A DNA stretch of 62,038 bases from Flammeovirgaceae bacterium UBA2371 (GTDB lineage Bacteria; Bacteroidota; Bacteroidia; Cytophagales; Cyclobacteriaceae). The notes beneath the pieces were generated by a model. The model saw nothing but the letters and a program-made list of their open reading frames with translations. It searched no databases and had not been told where the DNA came from. This document shows, one piece after another, positions 15,491-25,163 of the stretch (position 1 is its first letter; each line of letters begins with the position of its first letter). Location of the stretch: positions 1 to 62,038 of the forward strand of contig DDTF01000010.1 of the NCBI GenBank assembly GCA_002345965.1, read 5' to 3'. The position numbers and the translations under genes were made by a program.

Positions 15491-17548
15491 ATGTTTAAAT
15501 GGGTGCCCTATGCAATGGTAAGGATAGCTGCTTTCTTTATTGCAGGGATATTACTGGGCATTTACCAGGCTGACATTGTTAGCTGGTGGCAGGCGAGTGT
15601 GTCATTGTGCCTGCTGGTTTCTCTTTATTTGCTCCTTTATTTTTTATTGCCGGTCAGGCAACGTGGTCCAATTGTTGGAATAATCGGTTTAATGGCCGTA
15701 TTCATATCCGGATATGTTCACCTAATTTCATTTGTGGATTGGAACAAACCCGATCATCTCTCCACCTATAAGGGAAACATCCAATATTACACCGCTGAAC
15801 TTCTTGGTTTGGCTGAGGAAAAGGAAAACTCGTATAAGTATAAAATAAAAATCCTGCGCGTTAATGATGGTTTCAACTGGATCAATAAAGAATCGAATGC
15901 TCTATTATACGTAAGGAAAGAAACAGGCCAACCTATCTATTTTTATGGGGATAAACTACTGGTAAAAGGAAGTCCGCAATTGCTAGTTCCACCACAAAAT
16001 CCTCACGAGTTTGATTTCAAAAGATTTCTGAGTTTTAAGAATATCTATTATCAACAATTCGTAAAAAATGAACAGCTAAAGTTAATTGCCAATATCAGCT
16101 CGAAAGATTTAAAATACTTTTCTTACCAGGCGAGGCTATGGGCAGCAGATCAATTAAAATCTCAATTGCCCAACAAAAAAGAACAGGCAATTGCGCTGGC
16201 ATTGACCCTGGGTGTCACGGATGGTATAGATAATGAATTACAAAGTGCATATGCTTCCAGTGGGGCCATGCATGTGCTGGCCGTATCCGGACTGCATGTG
16301 GGTATCTTTTATGGTATTGTTTTGTTGCTATTCAGGCCATTAAAAAATTTATCCTGGAGCAGGTGGTTGATTGCAGCAATCAGCATTGTAGTGTTGTGGT
16401 CCTTCGCTTTTATTACTGGTTTGTCCCCTTCCGTGTTGAGGGCAGTTACCATGTTTTCTTTTATTGCTTTGGCAAAACCATTTGGCAGGAGCACCAGTAT
16501 TTATAACACACTGGCATCTTCAGCATTTATTCTTTTATGGATAGATCCATTTTTAATAATGTCAGTGGGATTTCAATTGTCTTACTTGGCGGTGTTAGGA
16601 ATTGTGACCATTCATAGACCACTTTATCAGTGGTTTGAACCTGATAATAGGATGTTGGATTGGATTTGGAATATTTCATGTGTTTCCATCGCTGCTCAAA
16701 TGGCCACCTTTTCTTTAGGCTTACTCTACTTTCACCAATTCCCTGTATACTTTTTATTTTCTAATCTGTTTGTTATTCCGGGAGCCATATCCGTTTTGGT
16801 AACGAGTATTGTTGTTATTGGATTCAGTTGGCTAGAACCTGTTGCAGTAATTTTTGGCACCTTGCTAAAGTGGTTCATTCAAATTTTAAACTATGGCGTA
16901 TTCAGCATCGAAAAATTCCCATTTAGCCTGATCAACGACATTTATATCAATACGATGCAATGCTGGTTCATTATGCTTTCGGTTGGATTCTTTGTAATAT
17001 TTCTATATTCTAAAAAGTTGAGCAACCTGTTTGTATCTTTTGTTTTCATTGTATCGTTTTCAATGGTTCAATGGCTTCACTTTGTGACTGAGGTTGAAAA
17101 AGAGCGGTTTATTGTATACGATATTCCAGGACGTTCTGGAGTAGAGTGGATTACCAACGGCCACGCCCGTATTTTCGCAGACTCCTCTCTTCTTTCAGAT
17201 GTTGAACGTATGCGTTTCCATATTAGACCCAATCGTTTATATTGTGGGGTAAGTAAGGTTGAAACTTATTTTACCAATAAACCAATAAGTGTATTCGTTG
17301 AAAAGGGGAAGTGTATTGGTATCATCAACGAACCTATTGGAACATGGCCTGAAGGACTGAAACTGGATTATTTGATCATGGGAAATAATTCGTTCAAGTC
17401 ATTGGCGCAGATTAAGAATACCATCAACTTTGATAAGTTGATATTGGATGGTACCAATAGCTCTTTTCTTGCCAATCGCATACGCAAAGAAGATGATGAA
17501 TTGGTGCATTCCGTTCAACATGAAGGTGCTTACGTAGAAATATTTTAA
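15491..17548 (+). CDS. ComEC/Rec2 family DNA-uptake channel protein
   Basis: 685 residues. It has N-terminal membrane helices and a soluble DUF4131-type OB region (about 95-195), then the ComEC competence domain with the signature GAMHVLAVSGLHVGI (about 257-271) and eight or more helices to about residue 545. The C-terminal ~130 residues are soluble but show no metallo-beta-lactamase metal motif (HxHxDH), so the nuclease-like domain is missing or degenerate. ComEC carries single-stranded DNA across the inner membrane during transformation. Confidence 0.92.
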   Translation: MFKWVPYAMVRIAAFFIAGILLGIYQADIVSWWQASVSLCLLVSLYLLLYFLLPVRQRGPIVGIIGLMAVFISGYVHLISFVDWNKPDHLSTYKGNIQYYTAELLGLAEEKENSYKYKIKILRVNDGFNWINKESNALLYVRKETGQPIYFYGDKLLVKGSPQLLVPPQNPHEFDFKRFLSFKNIYYQQFVKNEQLKLIANISSKDLKYFSYQARLWAADQLKSQLPNKKEQAIALALTLGVTDGIDNELQSAYASSGAMHVLAVSGLHVGIFYGIVLLLFRPLKNLSWSRWLIAAISIVVLWSFAFITGLSPSVLRAVTMFSFIALAKPFGRSTSIYNTLASSAFILLWIDPFLIMSVGFQLSYLAVLGIVTIHRPLYQWFEPDNRMLDWIWNISCVSIAAQMATFSLGLLYFHQFPVYFLFSNLFVIPGAISVLVTSIVVIGFSWLEPVAVIFGTLLKWFIQILNYGVFSIEKFPFSLINDIYINTMQCWFIMLSVGFFVIFLYSKKLSNLFVSFVFIVSFSMVQWLHFVTEVEKERFIVYDIPGRSGVEWITNGHARIFADSSLLSDVERMRFHIRPNRLYCGVSKVETYFTNKPISVFVEKGKCIGIINEPIGTWPEGLKLDYLIMGNNSFKSLAQIKNTINFDKLILDGTNSSFLANRIRKEDDELVHSVQHEGAYVEIF

Positions 17549-17550
17549 TT

Positions 17551-18324
17551 ATGAGCAATGTATTGTATGAAGTAAAGGATCGAATTGGGTACCTGACACT
17601 CAACAGGCCGGAAAAAAAGAACGCTCTGAATGCCGCCATGGTCAGTGATCTCAAGAGCCAGTTCAAAAAAGCAGAGGAGGATGATGATGTCAAAGTAATC
17701 GTATTGAGAGCAAACGGAGATGTATTTTGTTCCGGTGCAGATTTGGAATCGCTGCAAAAATTGCAAAAAAATTCTCATGAAGAAAACCTTCAGGATTCTA
17801 ATCACCTTAAGGAATTGTTCATTCAAATTTACACACTAAAAAAAGTAGTTGTTGCACAAGTACAGGGCCACGCCTTGGCGGGTGGATGCGGATTAGCTAC
17901 TGTTTGTGATTTTACGTTTGCAGTTCCGACAGCTAAATTGGGCTACACAGAGGTGAAGATAGGATTTGTACCGGCTATTGTAATGGTATTCTTGTTGAGA
18001 AAAATTGGGGAGCAAAAGGCCAAACAATTGTTATTGAGCGGGGAGTTGATTGCTGGTGACGATACCGTTAAGATGGGATTGGTCAATTATATGGTGTCTC
18101 CCGAAACGCTATCGGAAGAGGTGATGTCCTTTGCCAAGCGGCTGATTCAAAACAACTCCATTCAATCCATGGAGCTGACCAAACAAATGATAGCACAGTC
18201 ACAATCAATGCCCTTGTCTGAGGGACTCGATTATGCGGCTGAAATGAATGCGAAGGCAAGAAGTACATCTGATTGTCAGCGAGGCATTGCCGCTTTTCTC
18301 AACAAAGAGAAACTGACATGGTAA
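17551..18324 (+). CDS. Enoyl-CoA hydratase/isomerase family protein
   Basis: 257-residue crotonase fold. It has LNRPEKKNALNAAM at the start, the oxyanion-hole segments DVFCSGADLESL and VQGHALAGGCGLATVCDF, then AKLGYTEVKIGFVPAIV. One glutamate corresponding to a hydratase acid-base residue is present in the EVKIGF region; the second position is not clearly acidic. It is likely a fatty-acid or branched-chain (methylglutaconyl-CoA type) hydratase. It begins 2 bp after the comEC stop. Confidence 0.88.
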   Translation: MSNVLYEVKDRIGYLTLNRPEKKNALNAAMVSDLKSQFKKAEEDDDVKVIVLRANGDVFCSGADLESLQKLQKNSHEENLQDSNHLKELFIQIYTLKKVVVAQVQGHALAGGCGLATVCDFTFAVPTAKLGYTEVKIGFVPAIVMVFLLRKIGEQKAKQLLLSGELIAGDDTVKMGLVNYMVSPETLSEEVMSFAKRLIQNNSIQSMELTKQMIAQSQSMPLSEGLDYAAEMNAKARSTSDCQRGIAAFLNKEKLTW

Positions 18325-18334
18325 TGCACTTCTG

Positions 18335-20239
18335 ATGGATACCCCTGAACAAATATTAAAGCGCTACTGGGGTTATGACCATTTTCGTCCGCCTCAATCC
18401 GAAATTATTGCAAGTGTGTTGGCAGGAAAAGATGTTGTTGCATTATTGCCAACGGGAGGGGGCAAATCTGTTTGTTTTCAGGTTCCATCCATGATACTGG
18501 ATGGTGTCTGTTTGGTGATCACGCCACTTATCGCTTTGATGGAAGATCAGGTAAGCCAATTGAAGCGCAGGGGGATAGCCGCGATTGCCATTCACTCTGG
18601 AATGAGCAGAGGTGAGATAGATATTGCGCTGGATAATTGTGCCTATGGTAAAATTAAATTTCTGTATTTATCTCCAGAGCGGATACAAACGGATTTGTTT
18701 CTGGGTAGGATAGAAAAGATAAAGGTAAATCTCATTGCCGTTGATGAGGCACATTGTATTTCGCAGTGGGGATATGATTTCAGGCCATCTTACTTACTTA
18801 TTGCTGATCTCAAAGCGCTCAAACCCGATGTGCCTACAATTGCACTTACAGCCACAGCTACTAAAGAAGTCAAATCTGACATAATAGAGAAGTTAAAACT
18901 TGATCAACCGGGGGTCTATTCTAAAAGCTTTGCTCGCGAAAACTTATCTTTTGTAGTACGCGAAACTGAAAACAAAGAAAAACTTTTACTTCAGGTACTC
19001 CAGAAAGTGAATGGGGCTGCCATTGTGTATGTCAGGTCTCGAAAGGCAACTGAAAAGTTATCAGCATGGTTGTCGAAGAATAAAGTATCAGCAACCTTTT
19101 ACCATGCTGGATTAACCCATAATCAACGCAATGAACATCAGCTTAAATGGATAGACGGAGATGATCGGGTGATGGTAGCTACCAATGCATTTGGTATGGG
19201 AATCGATAAGGCAAACGTAAGAACAGTGATTCATATGGATCTGCCCGAAACCCTTGAGGCCTATTATCAGGAAGCGGGGAGGGCAGGCCGTGATGGTAAA
19301 CGATCATATGCCGTAATTATCTTTCATCCGCTCGATGTAAAATCTTTGCGGGATAAAGTCGAACAATCGCAACCAGAAATCGATCAATTAAAAAAAACGT
19401 ACCAGGCGCTGTCCAATTATTTTCGATTGGCAGAAGGGAGCGGGATGGGTGAGAGTTTTGATTTTGATCTCAGTGCTTTTGTCAAACGTTACGAATTTGC
19501 ACCTGTTGCCGTTTATGCAGCCTTAAAAAAACTACAAGAGCAGGGGTTGATACAGTTAAGTGAAAGTTTTTATCGCCCTTCACGTCTGCATTTTCAAGTT
19601 ACTAAACAAAAGCTATACGAGTTTCAGGTAGCCAACGATCACTTCGATATACTATTAAAGGGGTTGCTTCGGCTGTATGGTGGCGAATTGTTTTCTACTT
19701 ACGTGAATATCTCTGAAACACAAGTAAGCAGGGCAGTGAGTTGGACCATACCAGAAACAAAAATTGCTTTAAACCAACTGCGCCAATTGCAGTTTTTAGA
19801 TTATGAACAAGCTACGGATTCGCCACAAATAACATGGCTGACACCAAGACAGGACGTGGCGCGATTACAACTCAACAAAGTGCAACTCAAGGAAAGAAGA
19901 AGCTTGGCAATCAAAAAAATGGAGACTATGATTGAGTATGTGAGACAAACACACCGCTGTCGAACACAATTTATTCAATCGTATTTTGATGAGGAGACTT
20001 TTGAGACATGCGGGGTATGTGATGTCTGTCTTGAAAAAAAGAAAAAAGACAGCATGACAGAGGTAAAGGATTACCACGATCAAATTCTTATATTACTCAA
20101 GCAGCAACCAATGACCTCCGAAGAGTTGGAAAAGGCTGTCAACCCGGATGATCACGAATTATTAATTGAGGTGATTCGTGAGATGCTTGATGCCAATGAA
20201 ATCAAATACGATGAATATTGGGTGCTTAGGGTAGTTTAG
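18335..20239 (+). CDS. recQ: ATP-dependent DNA helicase RecQ
   Basis: 634 residues. The superfamily 2 helicase core has Walker A PTGGGKS (about 40), DEAHCISQWGYDFR (about 136-149), SAT-like ALTATAT and motif VI YYQEAGRAGRDG (about 312-323). A zinc-binding region (Cys in HRCRTQF and FETCGVCDVC, about 535-565) follows. No full HRDC domain is evident. RecQ unwinds DNA at stalled forks and during recombination. It ends 3 bp before the convergent pgk stop. Confidence 0.95.
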   Translation: MDTPEQILKRYWGYDHFRPPQSEIIASVLAGKDVVALLPTGGGKSVCFQVPSMILDGVCLVITPLIALMEDQVSQLKRRGIAAIAIHSGMSRGEIDIALDNCAYGKIKFLYLSPERIQTDLFLGRIEKIKVNLIAVDEAHCISQWGYDFRPSYLLIADLKALKPDVPTIALTATATKEVKSDIIEKLKLDQPGVYSKSFARENLSFVVRETENKEKLLLQVLQKVNGAAIVYVRSRKATEKLSAWLSKNKVSATFYHAGLTHNQRNEHQLKWIDGDDRVMVATNAFGMGIDKANVRTVIHMDLPETLEAYYQEAGRAGRDGKRSYAVIIFHPLDVKSLRDKVEQSQPEIDQLKKTYQALSNYFRLAEGSGMGESFDFDLSAFVKRYEFAPVAVYAALKKLQEQGLIQLSESFYRPSRLHFQVTKQKLYEFQVANDHFDILLKGLLRLYGGELFSTYVNISETQVSRAVSWTIPETKIALNQLRQLQFLDYEQATDSPQITWLTPRQDVARLQLNKVQLKERRSLAIKKMETMIEYVRQTHRCRTQFIQSYFDEETFETCGVCDVCLEKKKKDSMTEVKDYHDQILILLKQQPMTSEELEKAVNPDDHELLIEVIREMLDANEIKYDEYWVLRVV

Positions 20240-20242
20240 CTA

Positions 20243-21430
20243 CTACTCCAAAGCCTTTACCCCAGGCAGTATTTTGCCTTCAAAGTATTCCAACAATGCA
20301 CCGCCTCCGGTAGAAACATAGCTTACCTCATTTTCCATTTTAAATTTGGCAATAGCAGCGGCAGAATCTCCTCCGCCAATAAGCGAAAAAGCCCCACCAT
20401 GAGTAGCTTTTACGATGGCATCCGCAACAGCTTTAGTGCCTGCTTCAAATTTCTTCATTTCGAAAACACCCATGGGACCGTTCCATAAAATCGTTTTCGA
20501 GTCTTTAATCACATTGGAAAAAACATGACATGATTGTGGCCCTATGTCCAATCCCATCCATCCTTCTGGAATGCTGAGATTGCTGGCCGTATCTGTATTG
20601 GCCTCTGCATCAAATTTGTCTGCTATAACAGAGTCTATAGGTAAATGCAGCTCAACACCTTTTGCCTTGGCTTGTTGAATAAGTTCTTTGGCCAGCTCCA
20701 ACTTGTCATTTTCCACCAGCGAATTTCCGATTTGACCTCCCATCGCTTTAAAAAAAGTATAACTCATACCGCCCCCAATAATCAGATGGTCAACTTTATC
20801 AAGCAATTTTTCAATGATAAGAATCTTGTCAGAGATTTTAGCGCCACCCATAATAGCGGTAAAGGGTTTTTCTGCTTTCTCCATTACACGTTTGGCATTA
20901 TCCAATTCGGCAGCCATCACAAATCCAGCGCATTTTTCAATAAAGAACTGAGCTACAACAGTAGTAGAGGCATGGGCGCGGTGTGCTGTTCCAAATGCAT
21001 CATTAACGTAAATGTCTCCCAGTTGAAAAAGCTGCTTTGCAAAAGTAATATCTCCCTTCTCCTCCTCTTTGTGAAAACGCAAATTCTCCAGTAACAATAC
21101 CTCTCCGGGCTTTAGGTTTTTTGCTTTTGTTTCAGCTTCTGGGCCAATACAATCTGATGCAAATTGTACGGATACCCCCAATAGCTTTTCAGCAGTTTTA
21201 ACAGTGTGTTTTAAAGAATATTTTTCCTCTGGACCTTCTTTTGGTCTACCCAGGTGTGACATTAGAATGCAGCTTCCTCCATCCTTCAAAATCTTTTTTA
21301 GGGTTGGGATGGTAGCACTGATGCGATTGTTATCGGTGACTTCAAATGTTTTTTTGTCCAATGGCACATTAAAATCAACTCGAATAAGTGCCTTTTTGCC
21401 AGAAAAATTGATATCGTTAACTGTTTTCAT
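20243..21430 (-). CDS. pgk: Phosphoglycerate kinase
   Basis: 395 residues, the normal length. Recognisable are ALIRVDFNVPLD, the substrate site SHLGRP (with RISATIPT before it), LLLENLRFH, ILWNGPMGVFEM, GGGDSAAAI and the closing VSTGGGALLEYFEG. It catalyses ATP formation from 1,3-bisphosphoglycerate in glycolysis. The phosphofructokinase gene lies 60 bp upstream on the same strand, making a small glycolytic pair. Confidence 0.97.
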   Translation of the reverse strand: MKTVNDINFSGKKALIRVDFNVPLDKKTFEVTDNNRISATIPTLKKILKDGGSCILMSHLGRPKEGPEEKYSLKHTVKTAEKLLGVSVQFASDCIGPEAETKAKNLKPGEVLLLENLRFHKEEEKGDITFAKQLFQLGDIYVNDAFGTAHRAHASTTVVAQFFIEKCAGFVMAAELDNAKRVMEKAEKPFTAIMGGAKISDKILIIEKLLDKVDHLIIGGGMSYTFFKAMGGQIGNSLVENDKLELAKELIQQAKAKGVELHLPIDSVIADKFDAEANTDTASNLSIPEGWMGLDIGPQSCHVFSNVIKDSKTILWNGPMGVFEMKKFEAGTKAVADAIVKATHGGAFSLIGGGDSAAAIAKFKMENEVSYVSTGGGALLEYFEGKILPGVKALE

Positions 21431-21490
21431 GTAACGTGCTCCTTTAGCGTGGTAAAACTGGTGCGAAAATAAACTTTTTAACCAAAGGGT

Positions 21491-22582
21491 CTAAGCGCCA
21501 AAGCTAATTCCAAGTCCTCGGGCAGCTTTTATCAAATAAGAATCTCTGTTTACATAGTTGTTCTCCCGGGTAGCTTCATCCAGCGAGACCTGTGTTATTG
21601 AATTATTCCTAAAGGCAACCATCTGCCCAAATTGTTTGGTGAGTACCATTTCGAAGGCCTTCACTCCAAAAAGACTTGCCAATACGCGATCGAATGCTGT
21701 GGGGGTGCCACCTCGTTGCACGTGTCCCAGCACTGTTTCTCTGATTTCGGCCTTGCAACCTGCTTCTTTCAATTGTTTGGAAAGTTTGAATGCTACGCCT
21801 CCAAGTCTTACGTGTTCCGAGCCCTTCTCCCCGGCAGTAGCTGTTATATCTCCTTGCTTTGGCTTAGCGCCCTCTGCAATCACAATATTGACAAAACCTT
21901 TTCCACCTTTATACCTCAGGTCTATGCGTTTTACTAATTTCTTAATGTCATAAGGTATTTCTGGGATCAGGCAAATTTCTGCACCTCCGGCTATGGCAGT
22001 GTGCAGCGCAATCCATCCTGCATCGCGACCCATTACCTCCATGATCATCACACGATGATGACTTTCAGCAGTTGTTACCAGTTTATCAAAACTATCAGTA
22101 GCTGTTTGTACAGCGGTATGAAATCCAAATGTCATGTCTGTGGCCGACAAGTCGTTGTCAATTGTCTTCGGTACACCAATTACAGGAATTCCCTTTTCAA
22201 AAAGTGCCTTGGAGATGCGTTGAGAACCATCCCCACCAATGTTGATCACGGCATCAAATTCCCATTGATTTAATTTTTTGGCCAGTTCATCCGTTTTATC
22301 GATGAACTGAATGCTTCCATCAGGCATTGTCTGAGGATATTGAAGCGGATTTGATTTATTGGTTGTTTTGAGAATGGTACCACCTTTTACATGAATGCCG
22401 GCAGTTCTTTTTTTTGTGAGTTTGATGATTTCTTGCGGCTCATTCAGTATACCATTGAATGCTTCAATGCTACCATACACCTCCCAGTTTCTTTCTTTAG
22501 CGGCACGTTTTACTACTCCTCTGATTACTGCATTGAGTCCAGGACAATCCCCACCTCCTGTAAGCACTAGTACTTTAGGCAT
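21491..22582 (-). CDS. pfkA: 6-phosphofructokinase
   Basis: 363 residues, PfkA superfamily: LTGGGDCPGLNAVIRG at the start, INIGGDGSQ, GVPKTIDNDLSATDMTFGF, MEVMGRDAGWIA and ETVLGHVQRGGTPTAFDR. The glycine in GGDGS is that of ATP-using enzymes (PPi enzymes have Asp there), while PKTIDND carries the lysine typical of PPi-using and actinobacterial-type PFKs in place of PGTIDND. This mixed pattern points to the long, ATP-using clade rather than the E. coli type. It is grouped with pgk. Confidence 0.93.
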   Translation of the reverse strand: MPKVLVLTGGGDCPGLNAVIRGVVKRAAKERNWEVYGSIEAFNGILNEPQEIIKLTKKRTAGIHVKGGTILKTTNKSNPLQYPQTMPDGSIQFIDKTDELAKKLNQWEFDAVINIGGDGSQRISKALFEKGIPVIGVPKTIDNDLSATDMTFGFHTAVQTATDSFDKLVTTAESHHRVMIMEVMGRDAGWIALHTAIAGGAEICLIPEIPYDIKKLVKRIDLRYKGGKGFVNIVIAEGAKPKQGDITATAGEKGSEHVRLGGVAFKLSKQLKEAGCKAEIRETVLGHVQRGGTPTAFDRVLASLFGVKAFEMVLTKQFGQMVAFRNNSITQVSLDEATRENNYVNRDSYLIKAARGLGISFGA

Positions 22583-22627
22583 ACGTTTTGAATTTAAAAT
22601 TAAGATAGTAAATATTATTCGTTTGCT

Positions 22628-23581
22628 TTAGTTCCGTGTGGCGGCCCTTTGCAAGCGATCGTTGATGGCTTTGCCAATTCCTAAATCTGGAACCCGTTCA
22701 GCAATAATTACATCTACATCCATTTGATCAAGCTTTCGCAGCGAAGCGAACAAATTGCTGGCTGCTTCCTCCAGATTACCACTGGGCGATAGAATCAACT
22801 CATGTTTATCTTTTGTCTTATTTGTGCTCATAAAGCGTAAGATTCCAGTTTTTTCTGAACTGAAATCTTTTTTCAGCAGCTCGATATCGCCCAGGTAAAA
22901 CTTCCTTTTAGGGGCATAGTGACTATCCAATTGTCCAGGGGCAATTGGGTTGGAAGATTGTAGCCTTGAGCTAACGCTGCCGATTAGGCTTACAATTTGC
23001 TCTTCGCTTATTCCTCCTCTGCGGTAGAGGGTAGGTGTGTTATTCTCAAAACCAATAATGGTTGACTCAAGACCAATCCTGCAGGGGCCACCATCCAGTA
23101 TGTAGGGGATTTTTTCACCTAGCTGGTGATTGACATGAGCAGCCGTGGTAGGACTTACATAACCAAATGGATTGGCGCTGGGTGCAGCCAATGGAAACGG
23201 AAGAATGGTGAGTAGCTGTCTTGTAAGCTTGTGGTCGGGGCATCGAATGCCAACGGTATCTAAGCCTGAAGTGACGATGTCAGGTATATTGGAACGTTTT
23301 GGGAGTACAAGTGTAAGTGGACCTGGCCAAAAATGACGCGCCAGTTCTACTGCTTTTTCAGGAAGTGCTTTAACATATTTTTCAGCCTGATCAACAGACG
23401 CAATGTGTACAATGAGCGGATCAAACTTCGGTCTTTCCTTCACCACAAAAATTTGTGTAACGGCTTCAGCATCAAGGGCATTCGCAGCAAGACCGTAGAC
23501 AGTTTCAGTGGGAATACCAACCAGTTTACCTTGTTCAAGCAGCTTTTTAGCGAGCGATATGTCAGTTCCGATGTTTGCCAT
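22628..23581 (-). CDS. L-threonylcarbamoyladenylate synthase (Sua5 type)
   Basis: 317 residues. The YrdC-like domain (1-about 200) has GIPTETVYGLAANAL, the VKERPKFDPL basic motif and APSANPFGYVSPTTA. A C-terminal Sua5 domain (about 215-317) is joined by the linker PGQLDSHYAPKR. It makes threonylcarbamoyl-AMP from threonine, bicarbonate and ATP for t6A37 tRNA modification. It ends 45 bp upstream of pfkA on the same strand. Confidence 0.94.
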   Translation of the reverse strand: MANIGTDISLAKKLLEQGKLVGIPTETVYGLAANALDAEAVTQIFVVKERPKFDPLIVHIASVDQAEKYVKALPEKAVELARHFWPGPLTLVLPKRSNIPDIVTSGLDTVGIRCPDHKLTRQLLTILPFPLAAPSANPFGYVSPTTAAHVNHQLGEKIPYILDGGPCRIGLESTIIGFENNTPTLYRRGGISEEQIVSLIGSVSSRLQSSNPIAPGQLDSHYAPKRKFYLGDIELLKKDFSSEKTGILRFMSTNKTKDKHELILSPSGNLEEAASNLFASLRKLDQMDVDVIIAERVPDLGIGKAINDRLQRAATRN

Positions 23582-23635
23582 TTTATTATTCCAAAGCTAA
23601 AATCTATTTTGCTTAGATTTTAATTCCAAAGCAAA

Positions 23636-23797
23636 ATGAGTAATAAAACCCGATCAATCTTAAAGGCAATAGCTGTTGTTATCGTGTTAATGGCCGTATT
23701 AATGGATCTTGGTATTGTGATGATTCCGGCCATATCCATCTATAAATTCTGGATGGTGGTGGTAGCGTTCGGAGTGATGTTGATAACATCCAAATAG
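23636..23797 (+). CDS. Small membrane protein, 53 residues
   Basis: ATG to TAG open frame of 53 codons: a basic start (MSNKTRSILKA), one long hydrophobic stretch broken by IYKF, then a second short hydrophobic run ending LITSK. It fits a two-helix hairpin membrane protein. It is divergent from the Sua5-type gene and followed by a good terminator. I do not recognise a family; the well-placed start and terminator make a real gene plausible. Confidence 0.5.
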   Translation: MSNKTRSILKAIAVVIVLMAVLMDLGIVMIPAISIYKFWMVVVAFGVMLITSK

Positions 23798-23850
23798 CTA
23801 ACAGGCTATAGGTATTATTATTTGAAAATGGATGCTGATGATATAAAAGA

Positions 23851-23878
23851 AGAGGCTACTCTTATGGAGTAGCCTCTT
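23851..23878. terminator. Bidirectional terminator
   Basis: Stem AGAGGCTACTC / GAGTAGCCTCT around a 6-base loop, flanked by A- and T-rich ends. It lies between the small plus-strand ORF and the convergent SusC/SusD operon, and could end both. Confidence 0.7.
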
Positions 23879-23902
23879 AAAATGAACACATCCAATAGTG
23901 GA

Positions 23903-25156
23903 CTAATTCCCAATCTTAATATTTGATTCCAAATTGGTTGTGGCAACTACTTCAACTTCTGTGTCACTACCTGGTAAAAGGGTGGCAGCATTCAGTTTGA
24001 CATTAATCTTCTTAACTCCGCCACTAACGGCACCAGAAGGAATAGTTAAGTTAATGTTTGCCTTTGTTTGCCCGGGAGCAAACACAATGGTTCCGCCTGA
24101 TGAATCCACGTAATCAACTCCAGGAGTACCTCCGGTAATATTATACCCTATGCTAATTGATTGTTGTGAAGAGCTACTCATTGACACAGGAAGTAACAAA
24201 GGGCCTGTTTGATTAATACTAGTTATCCTAACAGTATCAGTTTTAACTCGTTCCATTGTTATTCGCTTTATATCATCTTTCACTTTGTAAACAAAAGTTT
24301 TAGCAGTACCTATTTTGACAGTATTCCCTGCTCCCGCAATTGTTGCTCCTGAAAGAGTGTACTGGATAGAATCCTTAGCCTCTTTAAGATCATCATTAAC
24401 GGAAAGAAGCGTGTCTATACTAACAGAAGTTTTGCCTTTAAGCAACGTTACTGTAGCGGGTAGAGGATTGCCTGATTTGTAAGTAAAATCCGTGCCCAAA
24501 ACTGCATCACCTTGAGTAGCCAACGAAATAGTCACATCTTCAGGTGCAGCAAAATTTGAAACAACGACAAGGGCAGTCTTTTCCTTTCCTCCTTCAGTTA
24601 GTGAAGCACTGGATGAAGCAAAACTTAATGTTAAGTCCACATTGGAAATATTAAATGTTGCAGACCTCAACACGTCTGTACCTCCACGGCCAACAGCGAA
24701 TGTTTGTCCGTCCGCATTTACCGCACTTGTGAGAGTTATAATCAGGTCTTTAGTGCCATCGGCTACAGCGTCTGTCAACAGGGTAACAACGATGTTTCCA
24801 AAATCAAAATCATTGTTATCACCGTTTCTTTGTTTAATGATTACAGTACCACCAGCTGCAGTTGCGCCTGCTATTGTGAAATCTGTTCCATAAACTGCTG
24901 ATCCTGAAAAACTGTAGCTTACAGTAATATCGGATAAAGTACCTGTCGGACACTCAACAGTGACAGTTCTGGAGGCAGCAGAAGTAGTGTTTTCTGCCAC
25001 ATTCTTTACAATAGGTGTAATGGTACCACCATCATTTTTAAAAGCTACATAGGAGGGCAAATCCTCTAGGATGAGCCCCTGATCCTCAATGTCAAAATCT
25101 GTACATGACATGAAAGAAATCAATGCGAAAAGTATTATAAAATTTTTCATCTTCAT
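23903..25156 (-). CDS. Calx-beta domain outer-surface lipoprotein
   Basis: 417 residues from the ATG at 25156 (7 bp after the SusD stop). A lipoprotein signal (FIILFALISFMSC) sets the mature N-terminal cysteine. The rest is Calx-beta repeats: GTDFTIAGATAAGGTVI, LGTDFTYKSG and PGVDYVDSSGGTIVFAPGQT mark about three copies, of which the GxDF/Y-x-GTI-F pattern is typical. No type IX sorting domain is present. It is third in the SusC-SusD operon, where surface lipoproteins usually bind the imported ligand; the ligand is unknown. Confidence 0.85.
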   Translation of the reverse strand: MKMKNFIILFALISFMSCTDFDIEDQGLILEDLPSYVAFKNDGGTITPIVKNVAENTTSAASRTVTVECPTGTLSDITVSYSFSGSAVYGTDFTIAGATAAGGTVIIKQRNGDNNDFDFGNIVVTLLTDAVADGTKDLIITLTSAVNADGQTFAVGRGGTDVLRSATFNISNVDLTLSFASSSASLTEGGKEKTALVVVSNFAAPEDVTISLATQGDAVLGTDFTYKSGNPLPATVTLLKGKTSVSIDTLLSVNDDLKEAKDSIQYTLSGATIAGAGNTVKIGTAKTFVYKVKDDIKRITMERVKTDTVRITSINQTGPLLLPVSMSSSSQQSISIGYNITGGTPGVDYVDSSGGTIVFAPGQTKANINLTIPSGAVSGGVKKINVKLNAATLLPGSDTEVEVVATTNLESNIKIGN

Positions 25157-25163
25157 TTCAAGT

